Below are positions 41,818 through 49,667 of a DNA stretch of 64,000 bases, piece by piece. Each line of letters starts with the position of its first letter. Position 1 is the first letter of the stretch. This DNA is from Paraburkholderia caffeinitolerans (lineage in GTDB: Bacteria; Pseudomonadota; Gammaproteobacteria; Burkholderiales; Burkholderiaceae), in assembly GCF_902859945.1 (NCBI RefSeq), contig NZ_CADIKL010000009.1, positions 124,001 through 188,000 on the forward strand. Direction: 5' to 3'. Below the pieces are notes generated by a model that saw only the letters and a program-made list of their open reading frames with translations, had not been told where the DNA came from and ran no database searches. The translations under genes and the position numbers were made by a program.

Positions 41818-42966
41818 TTAGAAGCGGTGACGCATACCAACCGTCACAGCAACCTGGTCTTTCGTCGACGAAGCCGAACCCAGACCGTTCAGGTAAGCGC
41901 CGATACCTGCCTGGTTCGACGACACGTGTTGCCAGTCGCCTTGCAGGTAGACGTCCGTGCGCTTCGACAGTGCGTAGTCCGACTGCAGTGCGACCGTGTT
42001 GTAGTTCGGGTTCACGCCGCCGCCGAAGTTCGCGCGGGTGTACGTGTACGCGCCAGCCAGGCTCAGAGCCGGGGTCAGAGCGTAACGGACATTGCCTTCG
42101 AAGTTCTGGAAGCGTGCGCTGTCGCCGGCGAGTGCGATGCCGCCAGCAACACCCGACTTGGCAGCCGAGATGCCATACGCGTTGCCCAGTTGCGTTTGCG
42201 TGTAGACGAAGCCAGCCGTTGCCGGGCCGAACGTGTAGTTCACGCCGCCGCCGAACGTGCTTTGACGGCCTGCTGCGAACGTGTACTCACCCGTCTGTGC
42301 GCCCGAGTTGCCAACGCCCAGTTGGAAGTTGTTGATGTCGTTGTTCATGTGCAGGTAGCCGGCTGCAACGTTCAGGCCACCCCAGTTGTACGACGCACCA
42401 ACGCTGTATGCGCGGTTGTTTGCGAATTCGCTGCTGTTCGAGAACGAGTACGTGCCGCCGAACTTGAAGCCAGCGTAGTTCACGCTCGAGTACTTGATCG
42501 TGTTGTTCAGACGAACCGAGTTGTTCAGGTTGTCGTTGTCATACGGGTGCGCTGCGATCGTGCCGCCGTATTGCGTGCCGGTGTTCGACAGCGGAGCAAG
42601 GTAGTCGACCACGGAGTCGTACTGGCGACCGAGGGTGACCGCGCCGAACTGGTCGCTTGCCAGACCGACGAACGCTTGACGACCGAACATGCGGCCCGAC
42701 TGACCAGCCGTGCCGTTCATGATGTTGAAGCCGTTTTCCAACGTGAAGATAGCCTTCAGGCCGCCACCGAGGTCTTCAGCACCGCGCAGGCCCCAACGGC
42801 TGCCGTTGACCGTGCCGCTCGTTGCTTGCCAGGCGCTGTGGCCGCCCTGGTTGTTCGTGTAGGTGATGCCGGCGTCGATCAGGCCGTACAGCGTAACGCT
42901 GCTTTGCGCGTGCGCAGCCGTTGCAAAAACGCCCGTGAGGGCAGCGACCATGAGAGTCTTTTTCAT
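41818..42966 (-). CDS. Outer-membrane porin (OmpC-like, Gram-negative porin family 4)
   Basis: A 382-residue general porin. From the ATG at 42966 (GGAG upstream) it has the signal peptide MKKTLMVAALTGVFATAAHA cleaved before QSSVTLYGLID, then sixteen-strand barrel sequence with SRWGLRGAEDLGGGLKAIF and the loop FGRQAFVGLASDQFGAVTLGRQYD, and ends in RHRF, the C-terminal aromatic signal for barrel assembly. Codon use is notably biased, as in highly expressed genes. A long inverted repeat lies about 160 bp upstream. Confidence 0.95.
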   Translation of the reverse strand: MKKTLMVAALTGVFATAAHAQSSVTLYGLIDAGITYTNNQGGHSAWQATSGTVNGSRWGLRGAEDLGGGLKAIFTLENGFNIMNGTAGQSGRMFGRQAFVGLASDQFGAVTLGRQYDSVVDYLAPLSNTGTQYGGTIAAHPYDNDNLNNSVRLNNTIKYSSVNYAGFKFGGTYSFSNSSEFANNRAYSVGASYNWGGLNVAAGYLHMNNDINNFQLGVGNSGAQTGEYTFAAGRQSTFGGGVNYTFGPATAGFVYTQTQLGNAYGISAAKSGVAGGIALAGDSARFQNFEGNVRYALTPALSLAGAYTYTRANFGGGVNPNYNTVALQSDYALSKRTDVYLQGDWQHVSSNQAGIGAYLNGLGSASSTKDQVAVTVGMRHRF

Positions 42967-43125
42967 CTTTGTAAACTCCGAGAACAGAGATGGGTTTCGT
43001 TGAACCCTGTTTGGGAAACCGTCCACGCGATGAGCAGCGAGAGGCAATACTCGCGTGGCGCGTTAATCCGTCGAAGTCGGTTTCCGGACAGGCAGAGTGT
43101 AGAGAGGGTGTTCGGATAGGAGGCA

Positions 43126-43161
43126 TTCCGATTTGCGCAATAAAGTATTGCGAAATCGGAA
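43126..43161. promoter_or_regulatory. Long inverted repeat upstream of the porin gene
   Basis: TTCCGATTT.G.CGCAATA and TATTGCG.AAATCGGAA pair over sixteen bases with a one-base bulge and an AAG loop. It could be an operator or a hairpin in a long leader. No T run follows on either strand. Confidence 0.7.
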
Positions 43162-43384
43162 ATGATAATGGGGGCTCGCGTTAAGCCTTGCTGGTTGGGA
43201 CTTTCAGCGGGATTCAGGTCTGCGGGGGTGGGGTGTCAACCAAATGGCGTTGTGCGATCGCTACACCAATTGATAGTGAAAAACAACGCAAATGCCAGTC
43301 AGTCGCGATTATTGCCACCTGCGTAACAGATGATTGCGTGCCACAGCGTGAATGGGCCCACAGCGCAGCGGCTATACTTTAATA

Positions 43385-43467
43385 GCTGCTTTTCGAAGCA
43401 GCCTTTTTCGTTGACGAAAAAGATCTCCAAACCTTTGTCGGCGCGGCTCATTGCCGCGCTTTTTTTT
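43385..43467 (+). ncRNA. Candidate small RNA with three hairpins
   Basis: Three stems follow one another: GCTGCTT/AAGCAGC with a TTCG loop (43385-43402), CTTTTTCG/CGAAAAAG with a TTGA loop (43403-43422), and GCGCGGC/GCCGCGC followed by eight T (43441-43467), a strong terminator. TATACT at 43373-43378 would place the start near 43385; the -35 is poor. No ORF fits between promoter and terminator. It might instead be a leader fragment, but no gene follows on this strand before cspA at 44125. Confidence 0.5.
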
Positions 43468-43514
43468 GCGCCCAGTCTCCCGGGCGCCGTGCTCCATGTG
43501 GTCCCGCTGAACCC

Positions 43515-43724
43515 CTATCTGGCGGGTTCTTCAGGCGGTTCCGACTGCAGGCTCCAGTCTTCCATTACATAGTGCCGGGCGTCCATAGGGGAACACAGCA
43601 GGTTGTGCCAATGGTCGCCGTGCCAGGATCCGTACGCATCGACTTCGCCCGTTGCTCCGCTTTCCGGGTCGGGGCCGTCGATCTGTACGAGCCAATGAAT
43701 CCAACGTCGCAGTACCGTCAGCAT
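43515..43724 (-). CDS. Hypothetical 69-residue protein
   Basis: From the ATG at 43724, with GGGAGG six bases upstream, it reads MLTVLRRWIHWLVQIDGPDP, and is acidic and Trp-rich, ending SEPPEEPAR. A WHGDHWHNLL segment could bind metal. No family recognised. An earlier ATG in frame lacks a ribosome site. It lies between the candidate small RNA terminator and the cspA leader. Confidence 0.5.
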   Translation of the reverse strand: MLTVLRRWIHWLVQIDGPDPESGATGEVDAYGSWHGDHWHNLLCSPMDARHYVMEDWSLQSEPPEEPAR

Positions 43725-44124
43725 GGTCGCCTCCCATTGCACGCTAACGGCACCCATCATGGATTGAATGTATTACTCGAACAACCGGTAAAAACACTTA
43801 CGTTTGACACGAATTGTTACAATCGGGGTAACTTTCCCCGATTCGACACTGTTCTTCCATTAAGAAGTAAAAAAGATGATGCACACGGCAATTCATTTCA
43901 TATGCATATAAATCTACGCGCTTTTTGATGCCTGCTGGTTTATCACTGAAATGGGATTGCTGTTATAAAAAATTTGCTTGACGGTCGATTGACGTTCCCC
44001 GTATAACGACCATTCTGAATTTCCTTTCAGCTTCAAATCCATTGAGGAATGCAGAGAGGCGAGTCAGTTGGCGTTCGGCGCGTGGATATTGTCCGCGTCA
44101 TTTTATTTCTAGGGAAACTGAAAG
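43725..44124 (+). other. AT-rich leader region of cspA
   Basis: 400 bp of unusually low GC. It contains TTGACA at 43804-43809 and, right after, AATCGGGG and CCCCGATT forming a perfect eight-base stem (43821-43843). By analogy with cold-shock genes it may be a long 5' leader that refolds with temperature. This is inference. Confidence 0.45.
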
Positions 44125-44328
44125 ATGGAAACCGGTATTGTCAAATGGTTCAATGATGCGAAGGGCTTTGGCTTCATCACGTCCGACGCCGGCGGCGACG
44201 ACCTGTTCGCACACTTCTCGGAGATCCGTGCGGACGGCTTCAAGTCGCTGAAAGAGAACCAGCGCGTCTCGTTTGAAGTCAAGGTCGGCCCGAAGGGCAA
44301 GCAGGCGGCAAACATTCAGCCCCTGTAA
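44125..44328 (+). CDS. Cold-shock protein (CspA family)
   Basis: 67-residue OB-fold RNA chaperone. [20 protein letters not shown] carries RNP1 (KGFGFI) and [10 protein letters not shown] carries RNP2 (LFAHF, an L for V change), followed by [20 protein letters not shown] weak GGGAAACTGAAAG precedes the ATG. The terminator follows at 44374. Confidence 0.95.
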   Translation: METGIVKWFNDAKGFGFITSDAGGDDLFAHFSEIRADGFKSLKENQRVSFEVKVGPKGKQAANIQPL

Positions 44329-44373
44329 GCGCGGCACGTGAGCGGGGCTGCGCGCCTGCTCACCGCGACAGAC

Positions 44374-44399
44374 AGCCCTGGTGCTTCCAGGGCTTTTTT
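44374..44399 (+). terminator. Intrinsic terminator of cspA
   Basis: AGCCCTGG pairs with CCAGGGCT around TGCTT, followed by TTTTT. Confidence 0.88.
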
Positions 44400-44606
44400 A
44401 TTTTCGGCGTGTAAAGAGCGCTTAATAATATGGTGCGTCTTTATGAAACTCATCTGTTTGGCGGGAAAACCCCAATTCAAAAATTTCGCCAACAATGAAG
44501 TTAAAACGCGTCCTCATGAAAGTCGCCGCAGCGTGAACACCCTGCGCACTTCGTCCAAACGGTGCATACTTGGGCGATTTTCCTATTCTTGTCTTGCTGC
44601 TTCACC

Positions 44607-45770
44607 ATGTCCGACACCCTTTTGAGCGCCGAACTGTCGTCCGGCGATGTTCCGCTGGTTTTCGTGGATCTTGAAACGACAGGCGGTTCGGTGGGCGAAC
44701 ACCGCATCACCGAGGTTGGGGTCGTCGAGGTGAAGGATGGGCAGGCCACGCGATGGAGTTCGCTGGTCGATCCCCAACAGGCGATCCCCCCCTTTATTCA
44801 GCAGCTCACCGGCATCACAGACGCCATGGTTCGCGGAGCGCCGACGTTCGCCGAAATCGCGCCCGCGCTGTTCGAGCGGCTCTCGGGGCGGCTTTTCATT
44901 GCGCATAACGCCAGTTTCGACCGTGGTTTTCTGCGTGCGGAGTTCGAGCGCGCGGGTTTTGCGTTCAATCCAGATGTGTTGTGCACGGTGCGCCTGTCGC
45001 GGGCGCTGTTTCCGGCTGAGAAGCGCCACGGTCTCGATGCACTGGTGGAGCGCCACGCGCTCATGCCGGCCGACCGCCATCGCGCGCTCGCCGACGCCGA
45101 TCTGCTTTGGCAGTTCTGGCAGCGCTTGCCGAGGCTCGTGCCCGAGGAGATGCTCGCTGCACAGGTGGAGCGGCTGACGCGCCGGCATCGCCTCGCTGGC
45201 GACATCACCGACGATCTCATCGATACCGCGCCGGCCGGTCATGGCGTCTACGCATTTTTCGGCGAGAACGACGTGCCGCTTTACGTCGGCCGCAGTGTTC
45301 GCGTGCGTCAGCGCGTACGTTCGCATTTGTCGGGCGAGCGGCGCTCGGCGCGCGAGCAGCGCATGGCGCAGCAGATCCGGCGCGTGGAATGGCAGGCGAC
45401 CGGCGGGGAGCTGGGTGCGCTCTTCGTCGAAGCACGATGGATCGCGCAATTGCGGCCTTCGTTCAACCGCATGCCGCGTGTATCGAGGCAGGATCCGGCG
45501 GACGCGCCTTGGCCATTCGACGGCGCCGTGCTGGTCGAGGAGCACGATGCCTCGCCGGGGCAGCCCGTTTTGCACGTCATCGATCGCTGGTGCTATCTCG
45601 GTGCGGTGGCGAGTGCGGTGCAGGCGGCAAGTGTTGTGGCAGCCTCGGCTGCTGCCGATGCACCGTTCGAACTTTCGACGTGGCGCATTTTGCAGAGCCG
45701 CCTCGAGAAGGGCTTGCGCGTGTTGCCCTTGCAAGACCGGGTCGCCGACGGGCTGACGAACGCGGTCTGA
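44607..45770 (+). CDS. DnaQ-like 3'-5' exonuclease fused to a GIY-YIG (UvrC/Cho-like) nuclease
   Basis: A 387-residue fusion. Residues 17-180 form a DEDDh exonuclease: VDLETTGG (Asp21, Glu23), AHNASFDRGFL with the second aspartate and the HRALADADLLW motif with the catalytic His. Residues about 213-290 form a GIY-YIG domain (GVYAFFGENDVPLYVGRSVRVRQRV), as in UvrC and Cho. The UvrBC and HhH parts of UvrC are absent. Such fusions occur in Burkholderiales and actinobacteria and are annotated as repair exonucleases; their substrates are not known. Confidence 0.87.
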   Translation: MSDTLLSAELSSGDVPLVFVDLETTGGSVGEHRITEVGVVEVKDGQATRWSSLVDPQQAIPPFIQQLTGITDAMVRGAPTFAEIAPALFERLSGRLFIAHNASFDRGFLRAEFERAGFAFNPDVLCTVRLSRALFPAEKRHGLDALVERHALMPADRHRALADADLLWQFWQRLPRLVPEEMLAAQVERLTRRHRLAGDITDDLIDTAPAGHGVYAFFGENDVPLYVGRSVRVRQRVRSHLSGERRSAREQRMAQQIRRVEWQATGGELGALFVEARWIAQLRPSFNRMPRVSRQDPADAPWPFDGAVLVEEHDASPGQPVLHVIDRWCYLGAVASAVQAASVVAASAAADAPFELSTWRILQSRLEKGLRVLPLQDRVADGLTNAV

Positions 45771-45797
45771 GTGGCTTGAACGCGGACGTCGGATGGC

Positions 45798-46388
45798 TTA
45801 AGCCACGCCACCTACGCCGCCGCCCTCGCAGACATGGCCGAGCGCCCGTGTCATGGCCTCGGCGCGCGTAGAGTCGTAACGCGTCAATTCCTTCCAGTTT
45901 GCGACTGCGCGCGCCACGCGCGCAGGGCAATCGTCCGCGGCGCGCGTGGGTTGCACGCGCGCGAGTGCGCCGATGAGCTGTGCTGTAAGGCGATCGAGTT
46001 GCGGTCGCGTGACGGTCGCGAGATCCGGTGCCGGACCCGTGGGCGCTTGCGACGATTGCCAGCTTGCGAAGAGTGCTTGCTGCACCTGCGTGCTCGCATC
46101 GATCTGATCGCGGAAAAACGCGCGCGCGAACGCCGGATCGATGCCAGCGGCTGCAGCGCGCTTCTGCACGTCGGCGAGCAACGCGTTTTCGCGCGGTGTG
46201 TCCGTGATCGGCTTGTGGTTGAGCCATTTCCAGTGTGCGACGGGCTCGGCCAGCGAGAGGCGCTGCGAGACGAGCGCGACGAGGTTGGTGAGCGCCATGT
46301 CGTCGCCGTCAGCGCGTGCCGAGGCAACCGGCAACATGATGAGGAACGCGGCGGCGCAGGATGCGAGTGCGCGAAAAGCGGATTTCAT
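45798..46388 (-). CDS. Secreted chorismate mutase (AroQ gamma)
   Basis: A 196-residue exported enzyme with a signal peptide ending at ARA (about residue 26). The mature part reads TNLVALVSQRLSLAEPVAHWKW, then ENALLADVQKRAAAAGIDPAFARAFFRDQIDAS, the AroQ pattern with catalytic Arg and Lys residues. A pair of cysteines (DDCPARVARA and HVCEGG) may form a disulfide. It would convert chorismate to prephenate in the periplasm or outside the cell. Other shikimate genes are not nearby. Confidence 0.88.
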   Translation of the reverse strand: MKSAFRALASCAAAFLIMLPVASARADGDDMALTNLVALVSQRLSLAEPVAHWKWLNHKPITDTPRENALLADVQKRAAAAGIDPAFARAFFRDQIDASTQVQQALFASWQSSQAPTGPAPDLATVTRPQLDRLTAQLIGALARVQPTRAADDCPARVARAVANWKELTRYDSTRAEAMTRALGHVCEGGGVGGVA

Positions 46389-46725
46389 TGCGAGAGTGCG
46401 GGCCGGCTGGCCGAAGAGGAAAAAGCGAAGGATAGCCGGTTATGAGGCGCTTGCTGGCCGGGGAGACCGCAAATCGTTTTCGATGCAGCAGAAAATGATC
46501 TGGATTGTCGGTGCGATAACGCACGAACAGCGCGCAATATGGACCACGCACGTGCGTTGCATCGAACGCGCGTGCGTCAGGCGAGTCGAGGCTCTCCGTT
46601 TCGCGCGCAACCAGCCGCGCGCACCATCATTTCGATGGTGCGATCAAGAGCACGCAAAAACCCCCGGCAATACCCACACGGGTTCGCCGTTTGTTTTGCA
46701 CGTCTAGCGCCGGTGCGCTGCCCCG
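46389..46725. other. Interval upstream of the chorismate mutase
   Basis: 337 bp separating the start of chorismate mutase from the stop of the 49-residue ORF. I find no terminator with a T run and no structured element; presumably it holds the promoter for the mutase. Confidence 0.4.
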
Positions 46726-46875
46726 TCACTTCTGTTCGTGTGCCTTGCGTTGCTCGTCGAGAAATGCGCGCACATGAGCGGGCAATTCATCGCCGAGAAA
46801 CTCGACGGCCACCGGTTCCGGATCCGGGCTGAATACTTGGTCCGGGGTCGGAATCCTTGGCGGTTTGGCGTCCAT
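46726..46875 (-). CDS. Hypothetical 49-residue protein
   Basis: From the ATG at 46875, with TAGGAGA at seven bases, it reads MDAKPPRIPTPDQVFSPDPE, then EFLGDELPAHVRAFLDEQRK. Acidic and proline-rich at the N terminus, with an amphipathic helix at the end. It has no signal peptide. Not recognised. The good ribosome site and soluble composition argue it is real. Confidence 0.55.
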   Translation of the reverse strand: MDAKPPRIPTPDQVFSPDPEPVAVEFLGDELPAHVRAFLDEQRKAHEQK

Positions 46876-47383
46876 GATCTTTCTCCTATGTAAGGCAATT
46901 ATCTGGCTCCGCCCTTCAATCGCGCTAGTGCCCGCCAACGCAAAGGAGCATTTCCAGCGTGCGTGTTGCTTTATTCGCACATCGGGACAACTTATTAACT
47001 GCTCAGGAATATAATCATTCGGATACACACCATTGACGTTCGCATGCCGTCTGAACTTGCGGCTCACGAGCGCGTCCAGTCCAGTCGTTGCTTTCGCGGC
47101 GTGCTGCTCCTTCCGTGATCATCCCCTGAGCTTGCCTGGTCCCGGCCGCACTAGCGTGGCGGCGTTCTGCCATGGGGGCGCGGCAAGCATTCATGGGCGT
47201 TGCTTGCCGCCCTTGTATCTGCATGTCCGGTCGAGTCCGTTACCTGTCTATATCGGTCGATTATCGGCCGAGCTTGACCCCCGAACCTTAAGCAGAATTA
47301 AAACGGTGTAAGCGTTCGTTTCTGGCGAATGGATCCGCTCTTATGTTTGTATTTTTGCGGCGGATTATTGTCAAAACTCGCCA
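46876..47383. other. Interval between the 49-residue gene and the aldo/keto reductase
   Basis: 508 bp between two minus-strand genes, with mixed GC. No convincing ORF, RNA or repeat. The aldo/keto reductase stop is at the right edge; a short ATCGGTCGAT-like inverted repeat occurs near 47255. Confidence 0.4.
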
Positions 47384-48517
47384 TCACGGTTGTTCCGGCG
47401 CCGGAACCTGCTGCACGTGGGCATGGTTCGCCGGCTCGGCACGCACGTTCACCTGGCCGTGAATGCGTGCCTGATGACCGTCCGCGAACATGTAATAGGG
47501 GAACGGGTGTGCCGGCTCGGACGCCGCATCGAGGCGCGCGATCAGTTCGGGCGCGAGCATGAAGTCGAGCGCGCCAAGCGATTCCTCGAGCTGAGCGGCC
47601 TTCGTCGCCCCGACGATGATGCTGGACACGCCTCGCTTCTGATAAAGCCAGTTCAACGCCACCTGCGCCATCGGCCGGCCGGCTTCATGCGCAACTCGCT
47701 CCAGTTCGCCGACGATGGCGAAGTTGCGCGGCGAGAGCTTGTCGAAACCGGGCGGCGGCTTCGGGCCCACGGTCTGCAGCCGGCCCGCGCTAGCTGCGGC
47801 CGCGAGGCCCGACGCGCCGTCCGCGCCCGATTGCGAAGGTCGATACTTGCCTGATAGCACGCCCATGCCGAGCGGACTCCAGGGCACGAGCCCCATGCCA
47901 AGCTGCGTCGCCAGATCGGCGAACTCGTGCTCCGCATTGCGTTCGATCAGCGAGTACTCGAGCTGCATTGCCGCGACCGGCTCGAAACCGCGCCAGTCCG
48001 CGAGGGTCTGTGCGCGTCCCGCATACCAGGCCGGTACGTCGGAGAGCCCAACGTAGCGAATCTTGCCCGCGCGCACGGCATCGTCCATGGCGCGCATGAC
48101 TTCGTCGACGGGCGTCATGCGGTCCCACGTGTGCAAGTAATAGAGATCGATGTAGTCGGTGCCGAGCCGTTTGAGGGAGCCCTCGAGCGCGCGCAGCAGA
48201 TTCTTGCGATGATTGCCGCCCGCGTTGGGATTGCCCGTTTGTGCGTTGTACGAATACTTGGTGGCGATCACGAGCTGCTCGCGCAGACCGCGCGCGGCGG
48301 TGAAGCGTCCGACCCAGGTTTCGCTCGTGCCTTCGGTATAGAGGTCGGCGGTGTCGATGAAGTTGCCGCCGGCGTCGACATAGAGATCGAAGAGGCGGCG
48401 CGCGCTGCCTTCGTCTGCGCCCCAGCCCCATTCGGTGCCGAACGTCATCGTGCCGAGAGCGATTGGGCTGACGCGCAGGCCTGAGCGGCCGAGCAGGGTG
48501 TAGGTGTCGAGTTTCAT
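47384..48517 (-). CDS. Aldo/keto reductase
   Basis: NADP(H)-dependent (alpha/beta)8 oxidoreductase of 377 residues. The catalytic tetrad is visible: Asp55 and Tyr60 in FIDTADLYTEG, Lys87 in VIATKYSY, and His near residue 128 in LYYLHTWD. It resembles the YajO/YhdN-type reductases. The last 30 residues form an extra tail (GQVNVRAEPANHAHVQQVPA). The ATG at 48517 gives the usual N terminus; the frame runs on to 48571. A LysR regulator is divergent 140 bp away, so the pair probably forms a regulated unit. Confidence 0.92.
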   Translation of the reverse strand: MKLDTYTLLGRSGLRVSPIALGTMTFGTEWGWGADEGSARRLFDLYVDAGGNFIDTADLYTEGTSETWVGRFTAARGLREQLVIATKYSYNAQTGNPNAGGNHRKNLLRALEGSLKRLGTDYIDLYYLHTWDRMTPVDEVMRAMDDAVRAGKIRYVGLSDVPAWYAGRAQTLADWRGFEPVAAMQLEYSLIERNAEHEFADLATQLGMGLVPWSPLGMGVLSGKYRPSQSGADGASGLAAAASAGRLQTVGPKPPPGFDKLSPRNFAIVGELERVAHEAGRPMAQVALNWLYQKRGVSSIIVGATKAAQLEESLGALDFMLAPELIARLDAASEPAHPFPYYMFADGHQARIHGQVNVRAEPANHAHVQQVPAPEQP

Positions 48518-48619
48518 GGCGAGTGTCCGGTTTCGCGCAAAGCGCACGGGTGAGGGGGAGTACGGAGTCATCTTGCACCCAATGATTTTGTGGAAAAATC
48601 GGGCTCACCTGAAACGACT

Positions 48620-48636
48620 GTGAAGTCATGCTTCAC
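48620..48636. promoter_or_regulatory. Inverted repeat in the AKR-LysR intergenic region
   Basis: GTGAAG and CTTCAC separated by TCATG. It lies between the divergent aldo/keto reductase and LysR genes and 21 bases before the chosen LysR start. A candidate binding site for that regulator. Confidence 0.5.
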
Positions 48637-48657
48637 AATATTCGCAGTGGAGGCGGG

Positions 48658-49602
48658 ATGGATCCGATGAACGCCGCAACGCCAGGTCCATCCGCTCTCG
48701 CGGCGCGCCTGCCCGCACTGCTGGCGGTCGCGGCTGTCGCGCGTCACGGCAGCTTCACGCGTGCGGCGCTCGCTTGCGGGTTGTCGACATCGGCGCTCTC
48801 GCAAAGCGTGCGCGCGCTCGAGGCGCAGCTCGGCGTGCGGCTCTTCAACCGCACGACGCGTCGCGTGGCGCTGACTGAAGCGGGCGCGCAGTTTCTCGCG
48901 CGCGTGCAGCCTGCGCTCGCGCAGATCGAGTCGGCGTTCGATGCGCTCGACGCTTCGCGCGATCAGCCCGCTGGCACGTTGCGCATCAATCTGCCGCGCG
49001 TCGCGAGCGAGTTGCTTGTGCTCCCGCATCTCGCGGAATTCATGGAGCGGCATCCGCAGATCCGCCTCGAACTCGCGCTCGACGACGCTTTTGCGGATCT
49101 GGTGGGCGAGGGTTTCGATGCGGGTATCCGGCTCGGTGAATCGCTCGCGCCGGGCATGGTGGCCGTGCCTATCGGCGGGCCGATTCGCATCGCCGTGGTG
49201 GGGGCGCCAGCGTACTTCAGACGCCACGCGCCGCCAGCCACCCCCGATGATCTCGTTGCTCATGACTGCCTGCACTACCGTTTCGCGACGGGTGGCGTCT
49301 ACCGGTGGGAGTTCGTGCGGCCGGACGAGCCGCAGCGCGTGTTCGACACGCTCACGCAAGGGCGTTTCGTGACCAACGATTTACGGACGATGGTTCGCGC
49401 CGCCGAGGAGGGCGTGGGCTTGCTGCATGTGATCGAGGATTACGTGCGCGCACCATTAGCCAGCGGACGCCTCGTGCCTGTGCTTCGGGAGTGGTGCCCG
49501 TCGTTTCCCGGCTTCTACCTGTACACGCCAGGGCGCGCGCAATTGCCGCCCAAGCTGCGCGTCTTTATCGATTTTCTGCGCGAGAAACGCGGGATTGCCT
49601 GA
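48658..49602 (+). CDS. LysR-family transcriptional regulator
   Basis: A 314-residue regulator with an N-terminal helix-turn-helix (AAVARHGSFTRAALACGLST, then SALSQSVRALEAQLGVRLFNRTTRRVAL) and a periplasmic-binding-like ligand domain. The start is placed at the ATG at 48658, four bases after GGAGG; the ATG at 48628 lies inside an inverted repeat. It belongs to the CrgA-like branch (RINLPRVASELLVLPHLAEFMERHP). Likely target is the divergent aldo/keto reductase. Confidence 0.9.
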   Translation: MDPMNAATPGPSALAARLPALLAVAAVARHGSFTRAALACGLSTSALSQSVRALEAQLGVRLFNRTTRRVALTEAGAQFLARVQPALAQIESAFDALDASRDQPAGTLRINLPRVASELLVLPHLAEFMERHPQIRLELALDDAFADLVGEGFDAGIRLGESLAPGMVAVPIGGPIRIAVVGAPAYFRRHAPPATPDDLVAHDCLHYRFATGGVYRWEFVRPDEPQRVFDTLTQGRFVTNDLRTMVRAAEEGVGLLHVIEDYVRAPLASGRLVPVLREWCPSFPGFYLYTPGRAQLPPKLRVFIDFLREKRGIA

Positions 49603-49667
49603 GACACGGCGTGGTTTTCGGCATCGTCTGATTCGACCGTCAGGCGACCTTCGCTATCTTCAAAACC

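Larger units (their letters stand above)
42967..43514. other. Porin upstream region with candidate small RNA
   Basis: 548 bp with falling GC content. It contains the inverted repeat at 43126-43161 and the three-hairpin candidate RNA at 43385-43467. I see no ORF with coding character in it. Confidence 0.6.

Noticed and set aside
41350..43119. Plus-strand open frame of 589 codons across greB and the porin
   Set aside because: Runs out of frame over greB and antisense to the porin; no domain recognised.
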